A DNA stretch of 64,000 nucleotides from Prorocentrum cordatum (GCA_963575745.1 CAUYUJ010013980.1:170001-234000); one strand, 5' to 3'; shown: positions 11,201 through 23,125, counted from the first letter of the stretch. Notes: generated by a model not told the origin, from the sequence alone. Made by a program: numbers and translations.

Positions 11201-11482
11201 GGTTTCCGAGACCAACATGAAGGAACATCATGTTGCCAGTGAGTGTGCCCCAGGCCAATTCATGTCCAATCTGTCTTCGGGGCGGGGGCCCAGATGGCCC
11301 CGAAGGGCGGGCCAGCTGGACCGACCCAGAAAATCCGGACCCCCGAAAGAAAAGGAAGGGAGCGGGAGGGGGAGACGAGCAGAGGCAGAGGCAGGACGGA
11401 AAGTAGGGGAACATCGCGTAGCTCGTGGAGCGGAGAGGCCCGTACAGCTGGCACGAGAGCTACGGAAGGACCCTAGCCTTAA

Positions 11483-11634
11483 GTCGGGCATGTCCCTGTA
11501 CAGGAGGAAGGTTCAGGAATAGTCAAACATAGTCTGGCGACGAGTTCTCGTGCTCTCTTTCGACTATGTCTGACGATGCTCTGATTTTTGGTTACGTTTC
11601 TTACACAATCCGCCCGTAGGAGGACACGCCCGAC
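11483..11634. mobile_element. Foldback element family B, copy 1
   Basis: Begins GTCGGGCATGTCCCTGTACA and ends TAGGAGGACACGCCCGAC, imperfect terminal inverted repeats of about 20 bp. The interior contains AATAGTCAAACATAGTC, shared with the copies at 18204 and 51678. The left edge abuts TTAA and the right is followed by CTTA, so a TTAA-like target is possible. Confidence 0.6.
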
Positions 11635-11846
11635 CTTACCCTGGCCCTGGATTCACCGCCCACCAAAGCACCCCAACCCAACCCGAAGCCCCCAATCTGC
11701 CTCGGGGAACGTCGACAAAAACGCATCGGCATCCGTACCCCCCCAGCCCGAAATTCGGCTCGGATTCGGGCCCTCGGGTTGGGTTGGGGGTGGTCTGGCA
11801 GGCAGCCCTGGACGGGGCGCCCTCGTGTCGGCAACACCCCAACATA

Positions 11847-12028
11847 CTTATACTATATGTGCGTCGCCCCCCCAGGGGCGACGCGCGCACCGGGAAATCT
11901 TATAGTATATGCGTCGTGGCGGGCGCTTTCTGGCCACACCGCTCGAGAAACGATATACTACAAGATGGGTGTACTATATGTTCGGGTCGGACGCGCGCCT
12001 CCAAGGCGGACACATAGTATTAGTATGT
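11847..12028. mobile_element. Foldback element family F (single copy seen)
   Basis: The left end ACATACTTATACTATATGTG pairs with the right end CACATAGTATTAGTATGT. Shorter TAGTATAT/ATATACTA words lie between them. No coding capacity. The inverted ends are seen directly. The assignment as a mobile element is inference. Confidence 0.4.
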
Positions 12029-12235
12029 CTCTGTGCATCCCTCGTGCTCGGGCCTCCGTTCCCGGGGCCCGCCCGAGGGCGAGGGCAGGCCCGCGCAGTG
12101 GCTCGGGGCGGGGGAGGCCCCCTGCACGCGCTTCGGGCTCTCGTGCTCCTTGGCACGCCCGTGGGGCCCGTGGCCTTCGGCGAGGGGGCTCGCGTTCTGG
12201 ACCCGCGCGCTCGCGGCCCGTGTTCCGGCCGTCGT

Positions 12236-12376
12236 CCTCCTCCTCCTCCTCCTCCTCCTCCTCCTCCTCTTCCTCCTCTTCCTCCTCGTGGTCTTCCTCC
12301 TCCTCCTCCTCCTCCTCCTCTTTCTTCTCCTCTTTCTTCTTCTCCTCCTATTCTTCTTCCTCCTCCTCCTCCATTC
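12236..12376. repeat. CTC trinucleotide tract
   Basis: Imperfect CTC/TTC repeat of about 140 bp. Confidence 0.85.
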
Positions 12377-12489
12377 CTTTCCATTATGAATGACTTCTCC
12401 CTGTCGCACCCCGAGGCCGGTCGAAAGGGCGGGCCAGGCTTTTCGCGTGAGTTTCTTCACCATGTATGACCCTGAAGCTTAAGCTTTGA

Positions 12490-12725
12490 CAGCAGTTTCA
12501 CAGATGGAGGGCGGGCCGTTTTCAACACGTGGCTCTCGCCTTAGCGCCGCGCACATTCGTTTTAACCATTGAGGGCGGGTCGTTTTCAAAATGTGGCTCT
12601 CGCCTGAGCGCCGCACACATTTGTTTTACACATTTGCAACAGTTTCACGGATTGGGGGCGTTTCCTTTTCAAAAGGTGGCTCTCGCCTTAGTGCCGCGCA
12701 CATTCCCTATTGCAAGAGCTTCACG
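12490..12725 (+). repeat. ~80-bp repeat family, block 2 (3 units)
   Basis: Three units of the GAGGGCGGGCCGTTTTCAA ... GTGGCTCTCGCCTTAGCGCC ... GCACATTCGTTTTA type, the clearest array of this family. Confidence 0.7.
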
Positions 12726-12946
12726 GATTCCCAGGGTCAACGTACCAGAAATTGAGTTTTGAAACGATTCAGGATTATGAGGGTGCAGCATTCACGTTGA
12801 TTCGCGGTGTTGAAGTCCCAGGAGTGGCGTTCTGGCACGATTCAGGATCGTCAAAACGCGAAAGTCAGGCTGATCCGTGGCGATGGCGTCCCGAGAATCA
12901 TGTATTGTAGTGGCCTCTGGCCAGTGCCGCCGATCTGGGGCGCTCC

Positions 12947-13026
<80 letters not shown>

Positions 13027-13117
13027 TGATGGTGATGGTGATGGTGATGGTGATGGTGATGGTGATGGTGATGGTGATGGTGATGGTGATGATGCTGCTG
13101 CTGCTGCTGATGATGAC

Positions 13118-13193
<76 letters not shown>

Positions 13194-13230
13194 GTGGTGA
13201 TGTGACGATGGTGATGGTGATGGTGATGGT
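12947..13230. repeat. GAT repeat with nested GGTGAT expansion
   Basis: GAT repeats at 12947-13027 give way to a hexanucleotide GGTGAT block (13028-13090). A GCTGCT patch and more GAT follow, then a second GGTGAT stretch near 13205. Confidence 0.9.
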
Positions 13231-13244
13231 GATGGAGATGGTGA

Positions 13245-13650
13245 TGACCCCCCCCCCCACCCCCTCCTCTCTCCTGTCCCCCCTTCTCTCCTGTCCCCCC
13301 CCTCTCTCCTTTCCCCCCCCCCCTCTCTCCTGTCCTCCCCCCCCCTCCCCTCTCTCCTGTCCCCCCCCCCCCCGTCCCCCCCCTCTCCCTGTCTCCCCCC
13401 CCCCTCTCTCCTGTCCCCCCCCCTCTCTCCTTCCCCCCCCCCTCTCTCTCCTGTCTCCCCCCCTCCCTCCCTCCCTGTCCCCCCCCCCCTCCCCCCCCCC
13501 TCTCTCCTGTCCCCCGTCCCCCTCCCCTCTTTCCTTTCCCCTCCCCCCCCTCTCTCCTGTCCCCGTCCCCCCCCTCCCTCTCTCCTGTCCCCCCCCCTCT
13601 CCCCCCCCCTCTCTCCCCCTGCCCCCCCCCCCCTCTCTCCTGGGGGCTGG
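13245..13650. repeat. C-rich pyrimidine tract
   Basis: About 400 bp of C runs punctuated by CTCTCTCCTGTC (period ~20-25 bp, irregular). Almost no purine on the + strand. Confidence 0.85.
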
Positions 13651-13944
13651 CAGTGGGGGGAGGTGCCGAGCACTGAATTCGTCAGTTAATTACGTCCCCC
13701 CCCCCCCCCCTCGCCCCCTCCCAAGCAAAGCTAAAGCTCATGCTGAAGCAGAGCTTCAGCTTAGACTTCTTAAACTCAAACGCCGGATCGGCGGACTTGC
13801 ATGCTTCAGGGTCTTCGACCAGTTGTCTTCCGATGCGGCACTTCCCTCAAAGAAAATGAACCTTTGTAGGGGTCTATGAAGCGGGAAATTTGAGGAAGGG
13901 TTTGTTCCAACATCGGTGATGACTCTTGGGTTTACTCTGGTCTT

Positions 13945-14038
13945 CCTCCTCCTCCTCCTCCTCCTCATCCTCTTCCTCCTCTCCTATGCCACGTGCGCTC
14001 CTCCTCCTCCTCCTCCTCCTCCTCCTCCTCCTCCTCTC
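13945..14038. repeat. CTC trinucleotide tract (two blocks)
   Basis: Two pure or nearly pure CTC blocks separated by CTATGCCACGTGCG. Confidence 0.85.
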
Positions 14039-14189
14039 TTCTGCCCCGCCCAGTTGCCGCTCTTGACCCGCGTTCTTGTGGCCATGCTTCGACTGTACAT
14101 TAGGCGTGTTTTCGTGGCATGCTTGAGAATTTCACCGACAGCTTTTTGGGGGGGCGTGGAGCGGCTACTGGCGGCAAACATATTGTGAT

Positions 14190-14360
14190 TGGTGGGCGGT
14201 TGGCGCGGGGCGGGTGCCGCTTTCTGGCGCCTGATCGGTTGCCGCTGTTGGCCGCTACTTGCCACCACCAGCCGCGAAACCAGCGGCTGATGGCGGCACT
14301 CCGCTACCTGCCGCTGCTGGCCGCTATTCGCTGCTACCAGTCGCTCATCCGCCAACTTCT
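14190..14360. repeat. Degenerate GCCGCTGCTGGCCGCTA repeats
   Basis: GCCGCT.TTGGCCGCTA-like words recur irregularly. No domain is seen in any frame. Confidence 0.4.
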
Positions 14361-14639
14361 TGACACCACAATGCTTCCAAACGAACGTCATGTGCTTACA
14401 CATTTGTTTAGTACGCGGGCGCCAAGTGGTCAATTATCTTGGTGAAGGGCCAAGCCATATGCAATTGTCAGTACCTCAAGGCAGGTGGTTCGAAGGAGGG
14501 GGAGCTCCTTGTGGGGCCCCGGGACGCGTGAGGGGTGTGCCGACATGAACAGGGAGGATAATGTGGACACCGCCGTGAGGCCTTCGGCGGAGCTCCCTGG
14601 GGGCAGGCCACGCAACGCGCGAGGGGCGTGCCGAAATGG

Positions 14640-15000
14640 GTCGGGGGAGATGTATGTTATCACAGCCACTGCGGCCTTCGGTGGAGCGCCTGGGAGCGCT
14701 TGTGGGAGTGCTTGGAGAGCGCATGGAACCGCTTGGGAGCGCTTTTCACCTCCCGAGACGGCATAGGAGCGCCTGGGAAAACTTGGGCGCGAAGGGAACC
14801 TGGGATCGCCTGGGAAACGCCGATCGCTTGTGAGCGCCTGGGATCGCCTGAGCGCTTGGGAGGCGCCTGGAAGCGCCTGGGGTGCGCTTGGGCAGCGCCT
14901 GGGCGGAGCCCGGGAGCGCTTGGGGGCGCTGGGGAGCGCCTGGGTGTGCTTGGGAGGGGCTGGGGGCACGTGGGAGCGCCTGTGCGCGACGGGGGGCTGC
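14640..15000. repeat. Short GGGAGCGCCT-type repeat
   Basis: Words of 10-12 bp such as GGGAGCGCTTGG and GGGATCGCCTGG recur about 25 times with irregular spacing. Confidence 0.7.
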
Positions 15001-16400
15001 CGACGCAGGTGGTCACAGCCACTGGAGCCTTCGGTGGAGTTCCCCGTGGGGCCACGAAACGCCGTAGTGGATAGCGTGGGCGCAGGTGGTCACAGCCACT
15101 GGGGCGTGGAGCTCCCTATGTGAAAACACGAAGCGCTGTGTTTTCGTGCGCGGGCGCATGTGGTCACAGCCACTGGGGCCTTCGGTGGAGTTCCCTATGG
15201 GGCCACGAAGCGCTGTACTGGGTGGCGCGGGCGCATGTCGTCACAGCCACTGGGGCCTTCGGTGGAGCTCCCTATGAGGCCGCGAGCCGTTGTATTTTCG
15301 TGCGCTGACGCATGTGGTCGCAGCCACTGGGGCCTTCGGTGGAGCTCCCTCTTGGGCCACGAAGCGCTGTATTCTCGTGCACGGGGGCATATGGCCACTC
15401 GGTGGCGCGGACGCATGTGGTCACAGCCATTGGGCCCTTCGGTGGATCATGGGGCCACGAAGCGCCGTACTGGGTGGCGCGGGCGCATGTGGTCACAGCC
15501 TAGGGGGCCTTCGGTCGAGCTCCCTACGCGGCTACGAGACGCTGTGCTGGGTGGCGCGGGCGCATGTGGGGACAGCCACAGGGGCCTTCGGTGGAGCTCC
15601 ATTTGGGGCCACGGAGCGCTGTACTCGGTGGCGCGGACGCATGTGGTTACAGCCATCGGGGCCTTCGGTGGAACTCCCATCTGGCCACGAAAAGCTGTAT
15701 TCTCGTGCGCTGACGCATGTGGTCACAGCCACTGGGGCCTTCCGGCGAGTCCCCTATGGGGCCAAGAAGCGTCGTATTGTCGTACGCGGGCGCATGTAGT
15801 CACAGCCATTGGGGCTTTCGGTAGCTCCCTCTTGGGCCACGGAGAGCTGTAGTGGATGGCGCGGACGCATGTGGTCACAGCCATTGTTGCCTTCGGTGGA
15901 GCTCCCGATATGTGGGGCCACGAAGCGCGGTGCTCGGTGGCGCGGCCGCATGTGGTCGCAGCGGCGAGGGCCCTCGGTAGCCCATGGGGCCACTAACCGC
16001 TGTATTCGGTGCGGCGGACGCATGTGGTCACAGCCGCGGGGGCCCTCGGTGGAGCTACCTACGCGTTTACAAGACGCTGTACTGTGTGGCGCGGGCGCAT
16101 GTGGTCACAACGATTCGGGCCTTCGGTGGAGCTCCCTAGATATGGGGCCACGAAGCGCTGTACTGGGTGGCGCACACGCATGTGGTCACAGCCATTGGGC
16201 CCTTCGGTGGAGTTCCCTATGGGGCCACGAAGCGCTGTACTGGGTGGCGCGGAAGCGTGTGGTCGCAGCCACGGAGGCCTTCGGTGGAGCTCCTTATGGT
16301 GCCACGACGCAGTGTACTGGGTGGCGCGGACGCATGTGGTCACAGCCATCGGGGCCTTTGGTGGAGCTCCCTACGGGTCACGAAACGCTGTACTGGGTGC
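15000..16400 (+). repeat. ~75-80-bp tandem array (about 17 units)
   Basis: Units contain GCGCATGTGGTCACAGCCAC, TGGGGCCTTCGGTGGAGCTC and GGGCCACGAAGCGCTGTA in that order. Unit length drifts, which makes long but shifting open frames on both strands. The GCCTTCGGTGGAGCTCC word is shared with 14570-14700 and the array at 19610-20190. Confidence 0.8.
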
Positions 16401-16409
16401 GGAGGGCAG

Positions 16410-16870
16410 CGGCACGGATCGGAGGATGGGTCGGAGGGGCGAGGGGCGCTGTATCTTCAAAACCAGGGCTCGATACCACAGAATGACTGGGGAAAAACAG
16501 CCAAACGCTGGTCAGCAAGCGTTGGGGTGCACTGGGAGCGAATTGAGGCACGAAGGCGAAAGGATCAGAGCGCGAGGCGGGAAGTGGGAGGAACCCGCTC
16601 AGACCATGAAAGCCGATGTGGGGATGCAATTGAACTGGCATGCGAGCTGCGTGCGAGCGGCGGAGGCTGAGAAGAAGAGTGTTTCCCTATATCCCCTGGG
16701 CCATAACGCGCGTTAATGCCCCTTACCCTTCTCCCCCCCTCCCCCTCGTAAAGCAGCGCCCCCACCCTCAGTGCGTCCCCAGCGCTGCAGCAGTGCGTCT
16801 GGCACCACAGTCTGGGGGGGGGACGCTACGTTATGCCCCCTCCCGTCCCCCCCCCCGTCCCCCCCATGAG
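16410..16870. other. Non-coding interval after the tandem array
   Basis: The first ~70 bp (CTTCAAAACC...CCACAGAATG) resemble the sequence at 20315-20370, which also follows a related array. The two arrays therefore appear to have been copied with a common flank. No gene seen. Confidence 0.4.
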
Positions 16871-16876
16871 GAGGCC

Positions 16877-16928
16877 CTGAGGAGGAGGAGGAGGAGGAGG
16901 AGGAGGAGGAGGAGGAGGAGGAGGAGGA
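16877..16928. repeat. GGA trinucleotide tract
   Basis: Nearly pure GGA repeat of about 50 bp. Confidence 0.9.
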
Positions 16929-17314
16929 ACGCCCGTCATTGCCGCATATGAAAAATGTGGTGCTCAAACATATACCTCGCACGCCCTGCCTGCGAATCCG
17001 CCGCCAGCTGGCCCGGCGCACGGACCCCGCGTCGCTCAACGCCCGCTTCGGCGGCGTCGGCCGCGGCGAGGCCCCGCGCTCTTCTCCGAGGGCGGTCGGC
17101 GCCTCGGCGACTACAAGTCGGAGGGAGGAGAAGCGACACCACCACCACCAGGGGGCCCACCTCCAGCGAGGAGGTCCACGATGCCTCCCCGAGCTGGAGG
17201 CTAGGTGTGTCTCGAGCGAGAGGGGGAGACCACAGCACCGGGGAAACCCCCCTTGCCTCCTCGCATCTCGTCGCCCTGATGGTGTCGGTGTCGCCTTGTT
17301 CCTATACCCGAACA

Positions 17315-17470
17315 AGAAAAACACCATAAACATGAACTTTTGGCGCTCCGCGCAGATTTCTTGCATCTGCGCTGGACCCCCTCCCTGGCGCGCGGAGCGC
17401 CAGAGGCGGCGCTGGTGGGCGCCGCCAGGGGGGCCCAGGCGCCAAAAGTTTATGTTTATGACGTTTTTTC
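17315..17470. mobile_element. Foldback element family D, copy 1
   Basis: Outer arms pair: ACCATAAACATGAACTTTTGG on the left and CCAAAAGTTTATGTTTATG on the right. The interior carries GCGCAGATTTCTTGCATCTG and GGCGCCGCC palindromes. The fully symmetric relative lies at 35051-35251 and a third copy at 23891-24072. Confidence 0.65.
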
Positions 17471-17479
17471 TCCTTCGAT

Positions 17480-18200
17480 AGACGAGGGGCGTGGTTACGC
17501 TGGGGTGTGGTGTGTGATCGGCGCCGTTGGAACCTGGTGGGGACGCTGTCCTCGTCGGGCCTCCTCGGGACGTGGCGGGGAGCTCTGTCGAGGTGGGTGA
17601 CCCCCGGGTGCCGCTTGCAAACCACAACCTTCGCAAACCACACCCTTCGGAGTCGCCGACTCCATCGGGGGCTTCCCAGAGGGGTGTGAGGACTTACGGT
17701 CGGGAACTTTCGGACAGCGTGTCTCCGAGGAGGAAAACGTGTCGATGCCGCTACTTACCCTCCCCTCGTTTTCGCCCCTTCGGACCTGACCTCCTGGGAG
17801 GTCCTCGTCGCCACCGCGAGACTCGCCTGGAACTTCTGCTCAGAACGCATTCGGGGAGAGGTCTGTCAGGAGGGGAACAAAAACACACAGACACAATTCA
17901 TCGACGACTGCCCAGAAATTCCGGGAAAGTGGGAAGCGGGGGGGGAAGACAAACACCCAGATTATATGGGAACATCTGGGGGATCTTCTTATTTGTGTGT
18001 GCGTTTATCTGTGTGTCCTGGGGCCCCTTCAGTCTGGGGAGCAGCAGCATCGAGACCTCGTGCCCTCCCCAGGGTCCCTGCGCCGGTGCAGGGCGCGCCG
18101 CGCCGTCAATTTTTTCCGGGCTCCCGGGCGTCAGCATGCCGGGCTCTTCCGGGCGTCCCGTCCAGCGGAGCGGGGCGACGCGCGATACGCTCGCGAGGCT
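17480..18200. other. No gene recognised
   Basis: Mixed-composition interval without domains or clear repeats. Confidence 0.35.
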
Positions 18201-18203
18201 CAG

Positions 18204-18394
18204 GTCGGGCCTGCCCCCCCTTGCAAGGGAATCTTCGACGGAAGATAAAAAAGATGCCCCAAGAAATAATCAAACCATAGGCCAAAAATAGTCAGGGGAC
18301 TATGTTTTGATATATTTTTTCGCATTTTTAGGGGCATGTTTGGTGTATTTTTTATTTTTCGTCGAAAATCCCCCTGTAGGGGGACACGCCCGAC
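18204..18394. mobile_element. Foldback element family B, copy 2
   Basis: Left end GTCGGGCCTGCCCCCCTTGC and right end TAGGGGGACACGCCCGAC. ATCTTCGACGGAAGATAAAA near the left pairs with TATTTTTCGTCGAAAATC near the right. The AT-rich interior contains AATAGTC...GACTA, as in the other two copies. Confidence 0.7.
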
Positions 18395-18465
18395 ATAACG
18401 CAAGGCATAGCGCGTCGCCAGGGCCGCTGTAGCGACACGCTGCGCAAACGTCTCCGACAGCAGGG

Positions 18466-18690
18466 GTGTGTGTGTGTGTGTGTGTGTTGTGTTGTGTTGT
18501 GTTGTGTTGTGTTGTGCTGTGCTGTGCTGTGCTGTGCTGTGCTGTGCTGTGCTGTGCTGTGCTGTGCTGTGCTGTGCTGTGCTGTGCTGTGTTGTGTTGT
18601 GTTGTGTTGTGTTGTGTTGTGTTGTGTTGTGTTGTGTTGTGTTGTGTTGTGTGTGTGTTGTGTGTGTGTTGTGTGTGTTGTGTGTGTGTG

Positions 18691-18756
<66 letters not shown>
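18466..18756. repeat. GTTGT / GCTGT / GT microsatellite
   Basis: A short GT run is followed by GTTGT units, a central block of about 18 GCTGT units, GTTGT units again, then GT dinucleotides to 18756. Open frames in all + frames (CVVLCCVVL type) are artefacts of the 5-bp period. Confidence 0.95.
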
Positions 18757-18757
<1 letters not shown>

Positions 18758-18769
18758 GGGTCGCATGGC

Positions 18770-19600
18770 CAGGACCATGACATCATGGCCGGGGCCGGGA
18801 TGTCACGGTGTGGCCAGGCCTCGTGGCCATCCTGCTGCTGCTCTCCTGTCGGTGTTACGCTTTTCTTTCGGCACGTTCCCCGGTCCCCCCTTGCCCGCGG
18901 ACCTGCCTCGGGCCGTGATACGCCGACCCCCCCCTCTTCCTGTCGTCTTTTCCGGCATGCCCGATCCACGGGCACGAAGAAGACCTTGACCTCCGAAGAC
19001 GTGTTTTGTTTCTAGTGTTTTTTCTCTTGATTCTAACGCTTTGTGCACCCCCACCAATCCATCCAGAAATGACGCCCAGAGGTGTCGTCCGGAGGATGGG
19101 TGCAGGCAAGGATTCTGTGAAGAAGGAAGGCCAACAGTGATGAACTTCGACATCGGGGAGCCTCGTAGAGCCATCTTCGAGCCATGTCGAAAGCCTTTTG
19201 AGCTCTCTTGGGGCTTTGGGGCCCTCTTGTGGCTCTCGTGTGCCGTCGATCGTATTGGCGGCATCTGGGGCCTTCGGAAGTCATCGATCACAGAAGGGGG
19301 GTACGCAATTACGCTTTCCCCCCGTCGGAGCCGAGTCATCGCCTCTTTTGTCAACATAATGCGCCTTGTCGCCCTGTCGCTTCCGATGGGCTTCTGAAGC
19401 CTCTAGGTGACTCCAAGATGGCCCAAGAGAGCCCCATGGGGGGCTCAAGGGGAACCCACGACGGCCCCAAAGGCGCCCAAGAGCACCCCAAGAGCGCAAC
19501 AATAGGGACCCTTCCATATGCGGGCGTGAGTCTCGCAAGCAGGTGGGACGAAGGAGGGAGAGCTCCCTGAAGCGTGTGATCGGGGTATACCGAAATGGAC
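18770..19600. other. No gene recognised
   Basis: About 30 bp near 19050-19080 (CCATCCAGAAATGACGCC) match a site near 46855. Otherwise no identifiable feature. Confidence 0.35.
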
Positions 19601-19609
19601 GTGGGCACG

Positions 19610-20190
19610 CATGCGGACTTTCCCGCTGGGGCCTTCGGTGGAGCCCCCTTCTGGAGCCACGAAGCGTGTGCGGGGTGTGTGCCGATATCAACGGGGACCC
19701 TCCCTGTGCGGTCGCGCCCACTGAGACCGTAGGTGGAGCTTCCTTGGGGTCACGGAGCGTAAGAGAGGAGTGCCAGCATGAGCGGCGGCCTCCCGTGCAG
19801 GGGGGCTCCCGACACGGCGCGACACGCGTCGGATGTGTGCCGAAATGCGCGGGGGCTCCCCATGCTGTTGCGCCCACTGAGGCCATAGGTGGAGCTCCCC
19901 ATGGGGCCGCGAAATGCGTCAGGTGTGTGCCGAAATGAGCGGGCCCCCCCCCAGGCGGTTGTGCCCATCGCGACCGTCGGTGGAGCTCCCTATGGGCCTC
20001 TGGAGTCACGAAACGTGAGTGGGCGTGTGACGAAATTTGCGGGGACCCTCCCCATGCGGTCGCGCCTGCTGAGACCGTAGGCGGAGCTCCCCGTGGGACC
20101 ACGAAGCGTATGAGGGGTGTGCCACAATGAGCGGGGATCCCCGTTGCGGTCGCGCCCACTGGGACCTCAGGTCGAGCTGCGTGAAAGGGG
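19610..20190 (+). repeat. ~85-90-bp tandem array (about 6 units)
   Basis: Units contain GCGGTCGCGCCCACTGAGAC, GTGGAGCTCCCCATGGG and GGTGTGTGCCGAAATG. Related to the 15.0-16.4 kb array through the GGTGGAGCTCCC and CACGAA words. Confidence 0.75.
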
Positions 20191-20199
20191 AGTGAAAGG

Positions 20200-21285
20200 G
20201 ATGTGCCTGCATGCGTATGATGATGCACGATGGTAGCGACGAGGACATGCGTAGGACAGATGCAGGGATGGGGGTAAGAAGAGGGATGGGGGTGGCTGGA
20301 GGAGGCAGACGCGGGGTGTTGCGGATTCAAAACGCGCGCCCAGCACCACAGGATGGTCGGGAAACGCATTGGCCAGTTTACGGTGCTTGTCGAAGTTGGC
20401 ATCCTAGGGGGCGTCCTGGGGAGGATCCGTGGCCACTGGGAAAGCCATCTTGGGCTGGTCTTGAAGCCTTTTGGGAGGCATATTGGAGACCATTTTGAGA
20501 AGTCCTGGGCCATTGTGAAGGCCATCTTGGGCTATTTGAGGCCATCTTGGAGCCACCCTGGACGCTCTAGCTCGTCGCGACCCCCCCTTGCCAGAGCCAG
20601 GTTTTGTTTGGGGATTGCGACGCTGGTTGTGCTGGGAGCCTGTCAGCAGAGGCCGGCACGCAACTCGCAGAACATTAGTGCACTTAAACACTTTTGTTGG
20701 GGCGCCACCGTTGACAGTACAGTGCAGCAGTAAGTTGAAGGCGCAGAGCGGGTCAAGGCAGTCTAGCAAGTTGCCGAATAAGATGTCAGAGAATTTTCTG
20801 CTGTCGTTCATTGTACCCGAGTGGGACCGTTATCTTCGGCCTGAGCATAGCACGAACGAGACGAGGGCGTAAGCCAGGCAGCTATTTGTGAGCTAGATGA
20901 GGGGTAGAGAAGTCCAACGCTAAGCACTGGCGTCTAGCAGTCTTTTGCTTTGATGGACGGGATACGATCGTGGCAGAGAGACAAACAGCATGAACGGTCC
21001 TGGCATGCCTCTTGAACCTGTCCCAGCCCCATAGCAGCCACCGACTGTCCCAGGCACAGACAACGTAGACATCAGATCGCTAAACTTCCCTAACACTTCA
21101 GGTCCTCAGGGGAGTGGGCGGCGCACCCCGCACTCGCCCTCCCACCACAGACGTAGCACCCGAGTCGCAGCAGCATAGGCATTGTCCGCCATCGGCAACT
21201 ATTGGGAACCAACGCGAACGCCAGCGAGGTGTGCGACCCCAGCACGGTGCGCCTCGCGTGCCAGGGCATTCCCATGGTTCCCGTC
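20200..21285. other. No gene recognised
   Basis: Includes CTTGGGC-type words at 20400-20570 and otherwise unique sequence. No supported coding region. Confidence 0.35.
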
Positions 21286-21289
21286 GAAT

Positions 21290-21540
21290 AACAATGCAAA
21301 AGTATCGCGGGGCGCCTGTGCATGGTCCAAGATGTGGCCGCAACGTGTGCTTTGCACAGGCTTTTGACTGGGATGGTGGACCTGCGCACGAGGGACAATA
21401 CGGTGTCCCCCGTCCCTGACAACCAAAGCAATGTAAAGTGATCGCAGGGCGCCCGAGTATGATACAGCATGGGTCGCAGCAGTGCACTCTGCCTGCTCTT
21501 TTGCTGGGATGGTGGTGGGATTTGGCGTTGGCCCTGATTT
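21290..21540 (+). repeat. Two-copy tandem repeat (~136 bp)
   Basis: ATCGCGGGGCGCC...GACTGGGATGGTGGACC at about 21303-21380 is repeated, diverged, at about 21440-21515 (ATCGCAGGGCGCCC...TGCTGGGATGGTGG). No domain is recognised in the overlapping open frames. Confidence 0.55.
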
Positions 21541-22202
21541 GTGGCCGGTAGAGTGGGGGATGCGGTGTATATCAACAGGGAGCACCGATACGCCCCTACC
21601 CTACGGGGAAGAACGTGGTTGGAGTTATGAATTTCCGGAACAACCTATGTCCTTAAGGGCTGGTTGCATTTCGTTTTTTTTGTTGGAGCCGTTGTCGGTC
21701 CCCAGGGCAATCCAACATTACCGTGAGTCGAAAGATTGCCTTCGGTGAAGCTGTCCTCGACTCGAGGATTCGCCCCCGACTCCAAGGGTCGCCCCCCCCC
21801 ACCCCGTTGGAGGAAGTAGGATTTGATTCGAGGATCGAGGTTCGGTCTCGGTTTTGTTTCCTCCTCCTCGAGCGCCTTCGTCGCTGCGGCTGGCTTTCCT
21901 TCATATTTTTGGTCAGAACGCACCCCACGACATGTACATTTCTTTACATATTAATACAATAAAAGGGCCGCCACAAAGACAGAGGGGTCTCGCAGGCAAG
22001 GGGTTCTGCGAGTTTGCAAGTTTTCATTCCCCAATCAGTTCTTGCACTGAAGGGGTCCTAGCGGAGGTTGAAGGATTTGGCGAAAGTTTCCCGCCGATTT
22101 TGGTCGCACGCTGGGTTCCTGGGTTCCCAGTTCCGGGTTCCCGGGTTCCGGTTCCCGGGCCGATTTCGGTTGGCGGCGAGGTTCCCAGGCTCCCGGGCTC
22201 TT

Positions 22203-22465
22203 GGTCGATCTTCTTATCGATCGGTCTCAGCATCGATCTCATTTCCCGCTTCTCTATCGATCTCACAATCGATCTCACAATCGATCTCACAATCGATCTC
22301 GCAAGCGATCTCCTTAGAGATCACACGAGCGATCTCGCGATCGATCTCCTCATCGATCTCATTGAATCGATTTCACTCTCGGTCTCACGATCGACCTTAC
22401 AATCGTCCTCTATCGATTCCACTATCGATCTCATTATCGATGTCACAATCGATCTCAAGATCCAT
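22203..22465. repeat. 12-bp ATCGATCTCACA array
   Basis: About 20 units of ATCGATCTCACA and variants (CGATCTCGCAAG, CGATCTCATT). Because 12 is a multiple of three, one + frame reads as repeated SIDLTIDL, which is a repeat artefact. Confidence 0.9.
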
Positions 22466-23049
22466 GCGACTAATTCTCAAATCGTCCACTGATCGGGGTT
22501 CTCTCAGGTGTAATCGTTTTCCAGCTCCTGGGGCCCCTCACAGGCTCCATGGCCCTGGCAAGAACGACTCTGGATGAGAAGCTGGCTCCAGGGCAAGCCC
22601 TGGGGTGCAGGACCCGCCTCCACCAGTCGGCGGCGAGCGAGGGGGGGGGGCAGTGAGGAGGAGAAGGCCTCCTCAGAAGGCGGCGAGGCTGCTCAGAAAC
22701 CCGCGTGCCTTCTCTCCCTTCTCCTCGGTCTTCCCCCCCTCTGGGTGCGCATTACCGAATGTGCAGCCTGCGTGGATGCCGGCGTCCACGAGTTCAACTC
22801 TCCAGCTATTTGTTGCCGTGACGAAAGGTCACCGGTGCCATCGGAGGTCATTAGAGTGCTCGCTCGCGTGGTGATTCTTGGAGTTTGGGTTCTCTGGCGC
22901 AGGGGATAAAAGCCCGCGTGCCTCCTGAGGGGTTCTCCGTGCCTTCGGGCAAGACTCGGAAAACTTCTCAGAAGGCTGGGCAACTTCAGAGCGTTCCGAG
23001 AGAGGTCTTCTCCTTCTCACTGCCCCCCCCGCTCGCTCGCCGCCGATGC

Positions 23050-23125
23050 ATGGTCGGGAACCTTGAGACGGGGCTCAGTGCAAACGGGGTCAGCCAGAGC
23101 GTCGGATCTTGCAGGATCCTGCAGA
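23050..23125 (+). repeat. Direct repeat G, copy 1
   Basis: GAGACGGGGCTCAGTGCAAA, CAGCCAGAGCG and GGATCTTGCAGGATCC. Copies at 23828-23890 and 24087-24160 show the same order of words. Confidence 0.6.
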
